A stretch of 64,000 nucleotides of DNA from Microbacterium sp. MYb62 (GTDB lineage: Bacteria; Actinomycetota; Actinomycetes; Actinomycetales; Microbacteriaceae), in the NCBI RefSeq assembly GCF_002979475.1, contig NZ_PCOY01000004.1, positions 62,001 to 126,000 of the forward strand, given 5' to 3'. Under the pieces are notes generated by a model that had not been told where the DNA came from, ran no database searches, and worked only from the letters and a program-made list of their open reading frames with translations. Of this stretch, positions 17,960 to 26,897 are shown one piece after another; position 1 is the stretch's first letter; each line of letters opens with the position of its first letter. The position numbers were made by a program, and so were the translations under genes.

Positions 17960-17972
17960 GGCAGAATATGCC
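17960..17972. promoter_or_regulatory. Putative TetR operator 1
   Basis: GGCAGAATATGCC is a palindrome of the form GGCA-N5-TGCC between the divergent SDR and TetR genes. It contains TATTCT on the minus strand, a plausible -10 box for the SDR gene, so binding here would block it. Confidence 0.5.
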
Positions 17973-17975
17973 CGT

Positions 17976-17992
17976 GTGGCAGATCGTGCCAC
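17976..17992. promoter_or_regulatory. Putative TetR operator 2
   Basis: GTGGCA-N5-TGCCAC is a perfect palindrome sharing the GGCAGA...TGCC core with operator 1; the centres are 18 bp apart. Two like sites in a divergent SDR/TetR region fit autoregulation and control of the SDR. Confidence 0.6.
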
Positions 17993-18028
17993 TTAGTCCT
18001 AACCTGTCGCGTCTGTGATCCATTCCCG

Positions 18029-18034
18029 TACGCT
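18029..18034 (+). promoter_or_regulatory. Leaderless -10 box of the TetR gene
   Basis: TACGCT, then 6 nt, then GTG at 18041. It decides the start, since the open frame continues upstream through the operator region. Confidence 0.65.
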
Positions 18035-18040
18035 GTGACG

Positions 18041-18658
18041 GTGGAGACCTCGACCCTCACCGAGCGCCGAAAGGCCGCGACCGAGCGCGACATCGCGGCA
18101 GCGGCCGCAGCACTGTTCGCCGAGCAGAGCGTCGCCGGCGTCACGGCGGAGCAGATCGCGGTACGGGCGGGGGTGTCGGTACGGACCTTCTATCGGTACT
18201 TCGCGCGCAAGGAGGATGCGGTCGCCCCGATCCTCAGCTTCGGAGCCCGGCGGTGGCAGGAGGCGTTCGCGCAGGTCGGCGAGCGTTCGCTGCGCGAGCA
18301 GGTGCCGGCCGTGATCCGGGCGCAGCTCGCCGAGGGATCCTCTGCTGAGGGCGACCCTTCCCTGGGCGATGGGCTCGAGCTGGAGACGATGCTCGGTGTG
18401 CTCCGCGGCCTCGACGATGACACGGCGATGCGCGATGTCTGGCTGCGCGTCAACGACGACTCCGAACGTCGGCTGCGCGAGATCCTCCAGGAGTGCGGTG
18501 TCACGGTGTGGGAGTCCCGGCTGATCGCCGCCGTGGGGACCGCCGCGATACGCGTGGGGCTGGAGCAGTGGGCGGCCGACCCCGAGGGGCCGCGTCCGGC
18601 GGTGCGGGCGGTCGACGCCTTCCAGGTGATGTCGCAGGGGCTCCGCGGCCTCGACTGA
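18041..18658 (+). CDS. TetR-family transcriptional regulator
   Basis: This 205-residue cytoplasmic repressor has an N-terminal TetR DNA-binding domain of about 60 residues, with the helix-turn-helix VTAEQIAVRAGVSVRTFYRYF around residues 35-55. The C-terminal ligand domain is of the short actinobacterial type, close to the TetR_C 14-like group. Its ligand is unknown. It faces the SDR gene, and two GGCA-N5-TGCC palindromes lie between them, so it most likely represses itself and the SDR. The GTG start is chosen from the leaderless promoter. Confidence 0.88.
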   Translation: METSTLTERRKAATERDIAAAAAALFAEQSVAGVTAEQIAVRAGVSVRTFYRYFARKEDAVAPILSFGARRWQEAFAQVGERSLREQVPAVIRAQLAEGSSAEGDPSLGDGLELETMLGVLRGLDDDTAMRDVWLRVNDDSERRLREILQECGVTVWESRLIAAVGTAAIRVGLEQWAADPEGPRPAVRAVDAFQVMSQGLRGLD

Positions 18659-18682
18659 CTTCTTTCGTCACCGGCCGGCGCA

Positions 18683-18698
18683 ACCTGTCATCACAGGT
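18683..18698. promoter_or_regulatory. Palindrome in the promoter of the aldo/keto reductase
   Basis: ACCTGT-CATC-ACAGGT, a perfect 6-bp inverted repeat, ends 2 nt before the -10 hexamer TAGGCT. The position suits a repressor site, but no regulator can be assigned; its sequence differs from the TetR palindromes. Confidence 0.4.
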
Positions 18699-18700
18699 CA

Positions 18701-19549
<849 letters not shown>

Positions 19550-19584
19550 GACAGGTCTCCGAGACCGGCCTTCCGGCCCACATG

Positions 19585-19617
19585 ACGCCCCGTGTCGCCT
19601 CGCGCGACACGGGGCGT
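19585..19617 (+). terminator. Perfect 14-bp hairpin terminator
   Basis: ACGCCCCGTGTCGC (19585-19598) pairs perfectly with 19604-19617 across a 5-nt loop. It lies after the aldo/keto reductase and ends 10 nt before the next -10 box. No T-tract follows. Confidence 0.75.
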
Positions 19618-19626
19618 CGTCGTGAG

Positions 19627-19632
19627 TACCGT
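19627..19632 (+). promoter_or_regulatory. Leaderless -10 box of the FMN reductase gene
   Basis: TACCGT, then 6 nt, then ATG at 19639; the upstream part of the open frame lies inside the terminator hairpin and is not coding. Confidence 0.65.
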
Positions 19633-19638
19633 CGAGGC

Positions 19639-20208
19639 ATGACAGCTCCGTTCCGCGTGGTGGCCGTGTCAGGATCCCTGCACGAGCCCAGCAAGACGAC
19701 CGCCCTCGTCCGCGCGATCACGGCCGCGATCGCCGAGCGCGCCGAGGTCGAGTCGCAGCTCATCGAGCTGACGCAGATCGGCCCTGGCCTGGCCGGTGCG
19801 CTCCAGCGCGACCAGCTGCCTCCGGAGGTCGAGGCGCAGCTGCAGGCGATCGAGTCCGCCGATCTGCTGATCGTGGGGAGCCCGGTCTACCGCGCGTCCT
19901 TCACCGGACTGTTCAAGCATCTGTTCGACTTCGTCGGGCAATACGACCTGGTCGGCAAGCCCGTGCTGCTCGCGGCCACCGGCGGCGGCGAGAAGCACGC
20001 ACTGATCATCGAGCATCAGTTGCGTCCGCTCTTCGCGTTCTTCCAGGCGCTCACGCTCCCGGTCGGCGTCTACGCGAGCAACACCGACTTCGACGGCTAC
20101 GAGATCGCCTCCGATGTGCTGCACGCGCGCATCGTCCTCGCTGCCGAGCGCGCATTGCCGCTCGTGGGATACGCGGCTTCACGTCCGGTCGAGCTCCTCG
20201 TCGGCTGA
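19639..20208 (+). CDS. NADPH-dependent FMN reductase (MsuE/SsuE-like flavodoxin fold)
   Basis: The 189-residue product has the flavodoxin-like fold of NAD(P)H:FMN reductases. The phosphate-binding loop SGSLHEPSKT lies at about residues 10-20 and the flavin loop GSPVYRASFTGLFK near 75-90, as in MsuE and SsuE. These enzymes supply free FMNH2 to two-component luciferase-like monooxygenases. Two such monooxygenases lie 9-17 kb upstream without a reductase of their own, so this protein could serve them in trans. That is only a suggestion, since it is transcribed separately from its own leaderless promoter. Confidence 0.88.
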   Translation: MTAPFRVVAVSGSLHEPSKTTALVRAITAAIAERAEVESQLIELTQIGPGLAGALQRDQLPPEVEAQLQAIESADLLIVGSPVYRASFTGLFKHLFDFVGQYDLVGKPVLLAATGGGEKHALIIEHQLRPLFAFFQALTLPVGVYASNTDFDGYEIASDVLHARIVLAAERALPLVGYAASRPVELLVG

Positions 20209-20229
20209 CCGCGCCCGCGTCGCGCGGCG

Positions 20230-20235
20230 TAGCGT
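20230..20235 (+). promoter_or_regulatory. Leaderless -10 box of the DUF255 gene
   Basis: TAGCGT, then 6 nt, then ATG at 20242. Confidence 0.65.
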
Positions 20236-20241
20236 GAGGGC

Positions 20242-22044
20242 ATGACCAACCGGCTCGCCGACACTCTCAGCCCGTACCTCCGCGCGCACGCCGACAACCC
20301 CGTCGACTGGTACCCGTGGGGCGAGGCCGCGTTCGCCGAGGCGCGGCGACGCGATGTGCCGCTGCTGATCTCGATCGGCTACTCCACCTGCCACTGGTGC
20401 CACGTGATGGCGCGGGAGTCGTTCGCGGACTCCGCCACGGCCGCGCTCATCAACGAAGGATTCGTTGCCGTGAAGGTCGACCGCGAGGAGCATCCGCAGG
20501 TCGATGGTGCGTACATGGCCGCGGCCTCCGCGTTCACGCAGAACCTCGGCTGGCCCCTCACGGTGTTCGCCACGCCGCGCGGGCGCACCTTCTATGCCGG
20601 CACCTACTGGCCGCCGGAGGCCAGGGCGCCGATGCCCGCATTCCGTGACGTGCTCACCGCGGTTCGGGAGGCGTGGACGCTGCGGCGCGAGCAGGCCGAG
20701 GAATCGGCGGATGCCGTGACCGATGCGCTCGCGCGTGCGGCGGAATCCTCGCCGTCGGAGCTGCCGGACGTCGTCGCGATCGCGACCGCGGCGGAGGGGA
20801 TCGCGCAGCGGGAGGACCGGCAGTTCGGCGGCTTCGGGGGAGCGCCGAAGTTCCCCGTCGCGACGACTCTGCGGTTCCTGCAGCATCCACTGGTGCGCGA
20901 TGCTGCTCCGGAAGCGGCGGCATCAGCCGTGCGCGCGCTCGCGGCGATGGCGGGTTCCGACCTCCGCGATGCCGATGGCGGGTTCTTCCGCTACGCGACT
21001 CAGCGCGACTGGACGGTGCCGCACTACGAGCGGATGCTGACCGACAACGCGCAGCTGCTCGACGTCGCGCGCGATGCGGGCGACGAGCGGACCGTCCGTG
21101 GGATCGCCGCCTTCCTCATCGACGTGCTCCGTCGCGACGAGGGCGGATTCGGCGCCGCCCAGGATTCGGAGTCGATGATCGACGGCGCCCGTAATGAAGG
21201 CGGGTACTACCTTCGCCCCGTCGCCGAGCGTGCCGGGCTGGAGCCGCCCTCCATCGACGGCAAGGTGATCACCGGCTGGAATGGATTGGCCATCGGCGCG
21301 CTGGCCAGGGCAGGAGCGTATCTCGGTGAGCGGGGGTGGATCGACGCGGCCGCCGCTGCCGCGGATCATGTGCTGCGCACCAACCGCGATTCCGAGGGCG
21401 CGCTCGTGCGCACGTCGCTCGACGGCCGGGCATCCGCCGCCGTCGCGACAGCCGCCGACCGGGGACTCCTCGCCGACGGTCTGTTCGCACTCGCCCTCGC
21501 CACCGGAGAGGCGGAGTGGGCGATCGCGGCGCGCAGCATCCTCGACGGGGCACTCGACGGCGCCGTCGGCGACGATCCGCTCCTGTCGGCCCAGGGCATC
21601 GCGACCTCGCCCGACCAGGCCGACGGCGACCTGCCCTCCGACGCCGCAGCGGTCGCCGGTGCCGCGCTGACCGCCTGGTGGCTGGGGGCGGGGGACCGCT
21701 ATCGCGAAGCGGCCGTCTCGACGGCGAGCGCACTCGCCGCGCGCTCTCTGGAGCAGCCGTTCGCCCACGGCACGCTGCTGCGCGTCGCAGCCGGGCTCGC
21801 GGTCCCGCCCCGGCAGCTCGTCGTCGTCACCACGGATCGCGTCGGCGCACTCGCCGGCGCGGCGCGCGGCGCGGACGCCGAGGCGATCGCAGTGGTGACA
21901 CCCGCTCAGGCGAAGGCGTTCGCCGAGGCGGGGTTCGAGCTGTTCGACGGCAAGGACGCGGTCGCGGAACGCGCATACGACTGCCGCGCTTTCGTTTGCA
22001 GACTGCCGGTGAGCGACCCCGCTGATGTGTCGGTCGCGCGCTGA
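20242..22044 (+). CDS. Thioredoxin-domain DUF255 protein (YyaL/SPATA20-like)
   Basis: This 600-residue cytoplasmic protein starts with the DUF255 thioredoxin-like domain. [17 protein letters not shown] sequence lies near residue 15-28 (here [14 protein letters not shown]) and the conserved STCHWCHVM active-site region near 50-58. The rest is an (alpha/alpha)6-barrel resembling N-acylglucosamine epimerases and cellobiose epimerases. Its length is slightly shorter than the ~670 usual for YyaL. The biochemical role of this widely conserved family is not established. Its stop is 3 nt from that of the convergent small gene. Confidence 0.9.
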   Translation: MTNRLADTLSPYLRAHADNPVDWYPWGEAAFAEARRRDVPLLISIGYSTCHWCHVMARESFADSATAALINEGFVAVKVDREEHPQVDGAYMAAASAFTQNLGWPLTVFATPRGRTFYAGTYWPPEARAPMPAFRDVLTAVREAWTLRREQAEESADAVTDALARAAESSPSELPDVVAIATAAEGIAQREDRQFGGFGGAPKFPVATTLRFLQHPLVRDAAPEAAASAVRALAAMAGSDLRDADGGFFRYATQRDWTVPHYERMLTDNAQLLDVARDAGDERTVRGIAAFLIDVLRRDEGGFGAAQDSESMIDGARNEGGYYLRPVAERAGLEPPSIDGKVITGWNGLAIGALARAGAYLGERGWIDAAAAAADHVLRTNRDSEGALVRTSLDGRASAAVATAADRGLLADGLFALALATGEAEWAIAARSILDGALDGAVGDDPLLSAQGIATSPDQADGDLPSDAAAVAGAALTAWWLGAGDRYREAAVSTASALAARSLEQPFAHGTLLRVAAGLAVPPRQLVVVTTDRVGALAGAARGADAEAIAVVTPAQAKAFAEAGFELFDGKDAVAERAYDCRAFVCRLPVSDPADVSVAR

Positions 22045-22047
22045 CCG

Positions 22048-22266
22048 TCAGGCCTGGTTGCGCGGATGTCGGCGCGCCGTGCGCTCGTTGCCGCGGCGGT
22101 AGTTCCCCGTCACCCGTGCCATCAGCAGCTGTGCATCGCCCTGTGCCGCGTGGGCGAGGAACTCCTGGGCAGGTGCGCCGCGCAGCACGGTCGCCGTGAC
22201 CCCGTGATGCCGGATGACGACGTCGTCACCGCGCACCGCGTACTCGAATCCCGAGGGGCTGCGCAT
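22048..22266 (-). CDS. Small uncharacterised protein (72 aa)
   Basis: A short basic soluble protein beginning MRSPSGFEYAVRGDDVV. It seems to have a small beta-rich N-terminal half (VVIRHHGVTATVLRG) and a helical, Arg/His-rich C-terminus. I recognise no family. The coding call rests on the leaderless promoter TACGCT exactly 6 nt before the ATG, codon use with strong third-position GC, and the tight convergent fit with the DUF255 gene. A 17-residue upstream extension of the frame lies before the promoter and is not included. It may bind nucleic acid, judging only by charge. Confidence 0.7.
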   Translation of the reverse strand: MRSPSGFEYAVRGDDVVIRHHGVTATVLRGAPAQEFLAHAAQGDAQLLMARVTGNYRRGNERTARRHPRNQA

Positions 22267-22272
22267 GCAGCG

Positions 22273-22278
22273 AGCGTA
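22273..22278 (-). promoter_or_regulatory. Leaderless -10 box of the 72-aa protein gene
   Basis: TACGCT, then 6 nt, then ATG at 22266. A second TACGCT at 22325-22330 on the plus strand serves the divergent neighbour. Confidence 0.65.
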
Positions 22279-22324
22279 CCGGCCGATGCCGCATCGCATC
22301 GGCCCTCGCCCCCGCTGCGGCTCC

Positions 22325-22330
22325 TACGCT
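22325..22330 (+). promoter_or_regulatory. -10 box of the FGE-sulfatase-like gene, with a leader
   Basis: TACGCT lies 33 nt before ATG 22364. The implied leader of roughly 27 nt holds a ribosome-binding site (GAGGGGGAG at 22350-22358), so unlike its neighbours this gene is not leaderless. Confidence 0.5.
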
Positions 22331-22363
22331 GGAGGGACGGACCGGATTCGAGGGGGAGCGGGC

Positions 22364-23098
22364 ATGATTGCGCAGCAGATCGAGTGGATCGAGATCCCGG
22401 CGGGAACAGTACAGCGGGGCACGCCGCTCGACGAGGTCGACGCCCTCACCGTCCGGTATGCACACACGGGCGTGCCGCGCGCCTGGTACGTGAAGGAGAC
22501 GCCGCGCACGCCGGTCGTCGTCCCGGCGTTCCGCCTCGCCCGCACCCCGGTGACGGTCGCACAGTGGACGGCGTTCGCGGAGGCGACCGGCGCCCGCTCG
22601 CTGTCCGGGATTCCCGACCACCCGGTGGTCGGCGTCACCTGGGACGAGGCCTCCGCCTACGCCGCGTGGATCGGTGCACAGCTCGGTGTGGACGCGCGGC
22701 TGCCGACCGAAGACGAATGGGAGAGGGCAGCGCGCGGCGACGACGCCCGCGAGTTCCCGTGGGGCGACGAGTATGCACCGGGCCGGGCGAACCTGTTCGA
22801 CCTCGGCCTCGGCACCACCACCCCGGTCGGGTCCTTCCCGGAGGGAGCCAGCCCGTTCGGCGTGCTCGACATGGCAGGAAACGTCGACGAGTGGACCTCG
22901 ACGCTGTACGCGCCGTATCCGGGAGCGCCCGACGAGGTCCCCGCGCGCGAGGACTGGGCGGCCGACCCGCACATCACCCGAGGCGGAGCGTTCCGCCACG
23001 ACGTGGATCTCGCCCGCTGCGCGCGGCGGCACGGGGCGTACGAGGCCGACCTCGTCGCGGTGGGCATCGGCCTCCGGCTCGCGGCTCCTGCGCTCTGA
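22364..23098 (+). CDS. FGE-sulfatase (SUMF1/EgtB/PvdO) fold protein
   Basis: The 244-residue protein has the C-type-lectin-like formylglycine-generating-enzyme fold. Motifs are ARTPVTVAQWTAF near residue 57, PVVGVTWDEASAYAAW near 86, RLPTEDEWERAARGG-like near 105 (here ending ARGDD), GVLDMAGNVDEWTS near 165 and ITRGGAF near 205. Of the two catalytic cysteines of aerobic FGE only one possible Cys remains (DLARCARRHGA), so genuine formylglycine formation looks unlikely. The fold is also used for other oxidations and for binding. No sulfatase gene is nearby. Expression is from its own promoter with a strong ribosome-binding site. Confidence 0.88.
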   Translation: MIAQQIEWIEIPAGTVQRGTPLDEVDALTVRYAHTGVPRAWYVKETPRTPVVVPAFRLARTPVTVAQWTAFAEATGARSLSGIPDHPVVGVTWDEASAYAAWIGAQLGVDARLPTEDEWERAARGDDAREFPWGDEYAPGRANLFDLGLGTTTPVGSFPEGASPFGVLDMAGNVDEWTSTLYAPYPGAPDEVPAREDWAADPHITRGGAFRHDVDLARCARRHGAYEADLVAVGIGLRLAAPAL

Positions 23099-23145
23099 CG
23101 AAGAACACGAGCGGTATCCTCCGTGTGAGGAAGAGGTCTCGTGCC

Positions 23146-23508
23146 ATGAAGTCGAACCCGCAGTCGCCGAGGCACGTCCCGGTGTGGCCTTCTCTGAGGC
23201 CGAAGCCGGCGCCCCCGTCGCGCGCCGCACGAATGGGCCCGTGGTTCACCGTGGCGGCGGTGCTTCTGAACGTCACGCTGAACCTGGCCGTGCGCCCGGA
23301 GACGGCGCTGTCGGTGGGGATCATCCAGATCATCCTGGTTCCCGCACTCACGCTCACGGGGCTGATCGTCTCATCGGTGGGAATCCGCCAGACGCGGAAC
23401 GGGCGGCGCAGCGGAAGAGGGTCCGCCGTGGCCGGTGTGTGGATGGCGATCATCTATCTCGTGATCACCGCCCTGTCTCTGATCGTCGTCACTGTGCAAT
23501 CTGCCTAG
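23146..23508 (+). CDS. Small membrane protein, two or three transmembrane helices
   Basis: A 120-residue protein with a basic, proline-rich N-terminal tail of ~30 residues. A hydrophobic segment follows (WFTVAAVLLNVTLNLAV), then two further hydrophobic stretches around residues 55-75 and 95-117. The tail-helix-helix plan resembles DUF4190-like actinobacterial membrane proteins, but I cannot name a family. The start has a GAGGAAGAGG ribosome-binding site 10-20 nt upstream. Function unknown. Confidence 0.65.
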   Translation: MKSNPQSPRHVPVWPSLRPKPAPPSRAARMGPWFTVAAVLLNVTLNLAVRPETALSVGIIQIILVPALTLTGLIVSSVGIRQTRNGRRSGRGSAVAGVWMAIIYLVITALSLIVVTVQSA

Positions 23509-23565
23509 CAGTTCCGGGTCGGTCGGCTATTGATTGCGCGGGATGCGCAGCTTCCGGTGCGCCGA

Positions 23566-23595
23566 TTGCCCAGTGGATGCGATCCGTTCTACTGT
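23566..23595 (+). promoter_or_regulatory. Promoter of the aminotransferase/permease/Lrp operon
   Basis: TTGCCC (23566-23571) and TACTGT (23590-23595) are separated by 18 nt. The leader to ATG 23657 is about 55 nt and includes AAGGA as ribosome-binding site. Confidence 0.45.
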
Positions 23596-23656
23596 TGCGC
23601 GACAGCAGGCGGTGCCACCAGGGCCGCCGCCCGATCACAGCAAGGATGCTCTGACG

Positions 23657-24760
23657 ATGCCCCTCCCCACCCGTGCCGGACTCGACGCCGTTCCCGCGTA
23701 CCGTCAGGGGCGCTCTGCCCCGGCCGGTGCCTCGAAGCTCTCCTCGAACGAGTCCCCGCATCCGCCGCTGCCCTCGGTCGTGCAGGCTGTGCGGGATCGC
23801 CTCGACGGCATCCACCGCTACCCGGACATGAGCGCCGCGAGGCTGCGCGAGCGGCTCGCCGAGCGCTACGGCGTCGATGCGTCAGAGGTCACCGTCGGCG
23901 CGGGGTCGGTCGAGATCGCCTCCCAGCTCATCCACGCGGTCGCCGGCAGCGGTGACGAGGTCATCTTCGCGTGGCGGTCGTTCGAGGCGTATCCCTCGCT
24001 CGTCCGCATCGCCGGAGCCACTCCCGTCCCGGTGCCGCTCGACGCGGGCCACGGGCACGATCTCGACGCGATGCTCGCGGCGATCACCCCGCGCACCCGC
24101 CTGATCTTCGTGTGCAACCCGAACAACCCGACAGGGACCGTGGTCGGCGCCGAGGAGCTGGAGCGCTTCGTCGCCGCGGTGCCGCACGACGTGCTCGTGG
24201 TGATCGACGAGGCGTACGTGCACTTCGACCGCACCGAGAGCCGGGGCGCCGGCATCGAGCTGTTCCGGCGTCACCCGCATGTGGCCGTGCTGCACACCTT
24301 CTCGAAGGCCTACGGGCTCGCCGGACTCCGCATCGGCTATGCGATCGCGCCGGCTCCGGTCGCCGAGAATCAGCGCAAGGTCGCCGTGCCCTTCGGTGTG
24401 ACCGATCTCGCCCAGACCGCAGCGCTCGTCTCGCTGGACGCCGAGGACGAGCTGGCCACGCGCATCGACGAGGTGGTCGCGCAGCGCGACAGGCTCTACA
24501 CCGTGCTCACCGCGGCCGGATGGCCGGCCGTCCGCTCCCAGGCCAACTTCGTGTGGGTGCCGACCGTCGAACGCACGGCAGAGCTCGAGAGCGTGCTGCA
24601 GGAGGGCGGAGTCGTCTCGCGGGCATTCGCCGGGGACGGGGTCCGCATCTCCTCGGGCTCCGCAGAGGACATCGACCGGGTGGAGGCCGCGCTCGCCGCA
24701 GCCGGTCGCGATGCCGTCGGCCGCGATGCCGCCGTCGAGCGTGCGGAGGTCGGCGCATGA
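23657..24760 (+). CDS. HisC-like pyridoxal-phosphate aminotransferase
   Basis: The 367-residue cytoplasmic enzyme is of aminotransferase class I/II fold, closest to histidinol-phosphate/aromatic amino-acid aminotransferases. Features are LSSNESPHPP near residue 30, the FVCNPNNPTGT stretch near 155, VIDEAYVHFD near 180 and the PLP lysine in TFSKAYGLAGLRIGYA near 216. No his genes are nearby. It is followed with an ATGA overlap by an amino-acid permease and then an Lrp-type regulator. A role in transaminating an imported amino acid, perhaps aromatic, is more likely than histidine biosynthesis. Confidence 0.85.
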   Translation: MPLPTRAGLDAVPAYRQGRSAPAGASKLSSNESPHPPLPSVVQAVRDRLDGIHRYPDMSAARLRERLAERYGVDASEVTVGAGSVEIASQLIHAVAGSGDEVIFAWRSFEAYPSLVRIAGATPVPVPLDAGHGHDLDAMLAAITPRTRLIFVCNPNNPTGTVVGAEELERFVAAVPHDVLVVIDEAYVHFDRTESRGAGIELFRRHPHVAVLHTFSKAYGLAGLRIGYAIAPAPVAENQRKVAVPFGVTDLAQTAALVSLDAEDELATRIDEVVAQRDRLYTVLTAAGWPAVRSQANFVWVPTVERTAELESVLQEGGVVSRAFAGDGVRISSGSAEDIDRVEAALAAAGRDAVGRDAAVERAEVGA

Positions 24761-26169
24761 GCGGTGAGGGCAGGACCCCCATGACCGAGGTGCCCGCCAC
24801 CACCACGACGACCAAGGGCCTGCATCCGGGGCTCACACGCCGCCAGATCTCGATGATGGGCCTGGGCGGTGCGATCGGCGCCGGTCTGTTCGTCGGATCG
24901 GGCCAGGCGATCAGCATCGCAGGCCCCGCGGTCCTGGTGTCGTACCTCGTCGCGGGCGGCATCGTCGTGCTCGTGATGGCGATGCTCGCCGAGATGGTCG
25001 CCGCACGACCCAGCTCGGGTGCCTTCAGCTCGTACGCCCAGAAGGCGATGGGGCGCAGCGCGGGCAGCGCGGTCGGCTGGCTGTACTGGATCCAGCTGAT
25101 CGTGGTGATCGCCGCCGAGGCGACCGGTGCCGGCGCGATCGTGGCCAACTGGACTCCGGGCATCCCCGCCTGGGCCTGGGTGCTGATCTTCGTCGTGGCG
25201 CTCACCGCGGTCAACCTGTTCGGCGTGCGCAACTACGGCCGCTTCGAGTTCTGGTTCGCGGCGATCAAGGTCGCGGCGATCATCGCCTTCCTCGTGGTGG
25301 GGGTGTGCGCGATCGTCGGGCTGATCCCCGGCGTGCCGGCGACCGGCATCGCGAACCTCGTCGACAACGGCGGCTTCGCCCCGAACGGCATCGCCGGGAT
25401 CGCCGGCGCCCTGCTGATCGTGGTGTTCGCCTTCGGCGGCACCGAGGTCGTCGCGATCGCCGCCGCCGAGTCGAACGACCCGGCGCACAACATCCGCCGC
25501 ATCGTGCGCGAGGTGCTCGTGCGCATCCTCGTCTTCTACGTCGGATCGATCTTCGTGATCGTCGCGGTGCTGCCCTGGAACGACCCGGCGGTGAAGGCGG
25601 GGCCGTTCTCGGCGGTGCTCGAAACCTTGAACGTGCCCGGCGTCGGCCTGGTGATGGACCTCATCGTGATCATCGCGCTGCTGTCGGCCATGAACGCCAA
25701 CATCTACGGCGCCTCCCGCATGGCGTACTCACTGGGGGAGCGCGGGCTCGCCCCGCTGGCCGCGACCCGCACGAGCCTCAAGGGCGTGCCGTTCGTCGCC
25801 GTGCTGGCATCCGTCGCCTTCGGCTTCGTCACGGTCGGCCTGAACTGGGCGTTCCCCGACGTGGTCCTGCCGGCCCTCCTCAACGTGGTCGGCTCGACGC
25901 TGCTCGTGATCTGGACCGCGACCACGGTGGCGCAGATCATCCTCCGTCGTCGTGCGGATCGTGCGGGCGAGGCGATGCCGATGCGGATGTGGGGCTTCCC
26001 CTGGCTGTCGTGGTTGTGCCTGGTGCTGCTCGCCGCCGTGATCGCCCTCGCGATGATCGACCCGGCCGCTCGCCTCCAGCTGCTGCTCACGCTCGGGCTC
26101 ACGGCGGTGCTCCTCCTCGTCGCCCGCGCGACCAGAGGCATGGCACGCCCCGGAGTGGCGAGGGAATAG
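24757..26169 (+). CDS. Amino-acid permease, APC superfamily
   Basis: A 470-residue integral membrane transporter with about twelve hydrophobic helices. The opening RRQISMMGLGGAIGAGLFVG near residues 27-46 is the hallmark substrate-binding helix 1 of the AAT family within APC (GabP, AnsP, CycA and relatives). It should import an amino acid by proton symport. The substrate cannot be told from sequence. Translation is coupled to the aminotransferase by a 4-nt overlap, and an Lrp regulator follows after 3 nt. Confidence 0.92.
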   Translation: MSGEGRTPMTEVPATTTTTKGLHPGLTRRQISMMGLGGAIGAGLFVGSGQAISIAGPAVLVSYLVAGGIVVLVMAMLAEMVAARPSSGAFSSYAQKAMGRSAGSAVGWLYWIQLIVVIAAEATGAGAIVANWTPGIPAWAWVLIFVVALTAVNLFGVRNYGRFEFWFAAIKVAAIIAFLVVGVCAIVGLIPGVPATGIANLVDNGGFAPNGIAGIAGALLIVVFAFGGTEVVAIAAAESNDPAHNIRRIVREVLVRILVFYVGSIFVIVAVLPWNDPAVKAGPFSAVLETLNVPGVGLVMDLIVIIALLSAMNANIYGASRMAYSLGERGLAPLAATRTSLKGVPFVAVLASVAFGFVTVGLNWAFPDVVLPALLNVVGSTLLVIWTATTVAQIILRRRADRAGEAMPMRMWGFPWLSWLCLVLLAAVIALAMIDPAARLQLLLTLGLTAVLLLVARATRGMARPGVARE

Positions 26170-26172
26170 TCG

Positions 26173-26655
26173 ATGCGCATCGATCGCCTCGACGCCCGGA
26201 TCATCCGTCTGCTCACGGAGTCGCCCCAACTGCCGATCCTGGAGCTCGCGCGACGGCTCGGGATCGCCCGTGGCACCGCGACGAGCCGTCTCGCGCGCCT
26301 GCACGAGGGCGGGGTGATCGAGGCGATCGTGCCGCGCATCGACCCGGCAGGGTTCGGCTACGGCGTCGTCGCGTTCTGCCTGGTGGAGATCGATCAGAAG
26401 GTGGGGCACGACGACGTGGCCACCGCCCTCGCGGATGCCGTTCCCGAGATCGTCGACATGCATACCGTCACCGGCGCCAGCGACATGCAGCTGCGGCTGG
26501 TGGCGCGTGATGCCACCCAGCTGCAGGAGGTGCTCGATCGGGTCGCGCTCGTGCCGGGGGTCGCTCGCACCGCCTCGTCGATCGCGATGCGCACGCATCT
26601 CTCGGGACGGGTTCTCCCGCTGGTCGAGCACGTCGCTACCGATGAGGTGCTCTAG
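26173..26655 (+). CDS. Lrp/AsnC-family transcriptional regulator
   Basis: The 160-residue product has an N-terminal winged helix-turn-helix (LDARIIRLLTE... LARRLGIARGTATSRL, residues ~6-45) and a C-terminal RAM ligand-binding domain with VHTVTGASDMQLR-like sequence near 95-105 (here DMHTVTGASDMQLR). Such proteins form octamers and respond to amino acids. Its place as third gene after an aminotransferase and permease suggests it senses their substrate and controls the operon. Its stop codon overlaps the last bases of a degraded lipoprotein remnant on the other strand. Confidence 0.9.
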   Translation: MRIDRLDARIIRLLTESPQLPILELARRLGIARGTATSRLARLHEGGVIEAIVPRIDPAGFGYGVVAFCLVEIDQKVGHDDVATALADAVPEIVDMHTVTGASDMQLRLVARDATQLQEVLDRVALVPGVARTASSIAMRTHLSGRVLPLVEHVATDEVL

Positions 26656-26708
26656 GGCGAGGCGATTTCGGCGTCCTCTCGGACGATGTACCAGGTGCCG
26701 GGGCTCAT
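26652..26708 (-). pseudogene. Remnant of a lipoprotein-family copy (middle segment only)
   Basis: A 19-codon open stretch encodes GTWYIVREDAEIAS, clearly related to GTWLTARDNAEIAL and GAWRIVRDDAEVLF in the two intact copies upstream. It is only the central part of the domain, with neither signal peptide nor C-terminus. It is the fourth and most degraded unit of the tandem array, and its last bases overlap the end of the Lrp gene. Confidence 0.6.
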
Positions 26709-26715
26709 TTTTGGT

Positions 26716-26897
26716 CTATTCCGCGGTGTCGTCTACGAGCCAGAATTCGATATCGATCAATCCCTCCGCGTCTTGGAAACGGAGCGCGCCGGAGCGGAAG
26801 GTGACGAAGCTGTCTGCGTCTCTGCCTTGGAGCGGGTTGAAGGACGCGTCGGTCGTGGTGAAGGCCCCGTCGGGGCGGATGGCGATGGTATCGTTTC
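26716..26897 (-). pseudogene. Truncated lipoprotein-family copy with an internal deletion
   Basis: The readable frame gives IRPDGAFTTTDASFNPLQG, then jumps to VTFRSGALRFQDAEGLIDIE and ends VDDTAE, matching the start and end of the intact copies but lacking about 35 residues between. The signal peptide and first ~50 residues are also missing and no start codon or ribosome-binding site belongs to it. A spurious longer frame begins inside the second copy. It is a gene fossil from tandem duplication. Confidence 0.7.

Noticed and set aside
22364..23098. Formylglycine-generating enzyme for sulfatases
   Set aside because: The catalytic cysteine pair is incomplete and there is no sulfatase gene nearby.
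23657..24760. hisC proper, as part of histidine biosynthesis
   Set aside because: No other his genes are adjacent; the coupled permease and Lrp regulator point to use of an imported amino acid.
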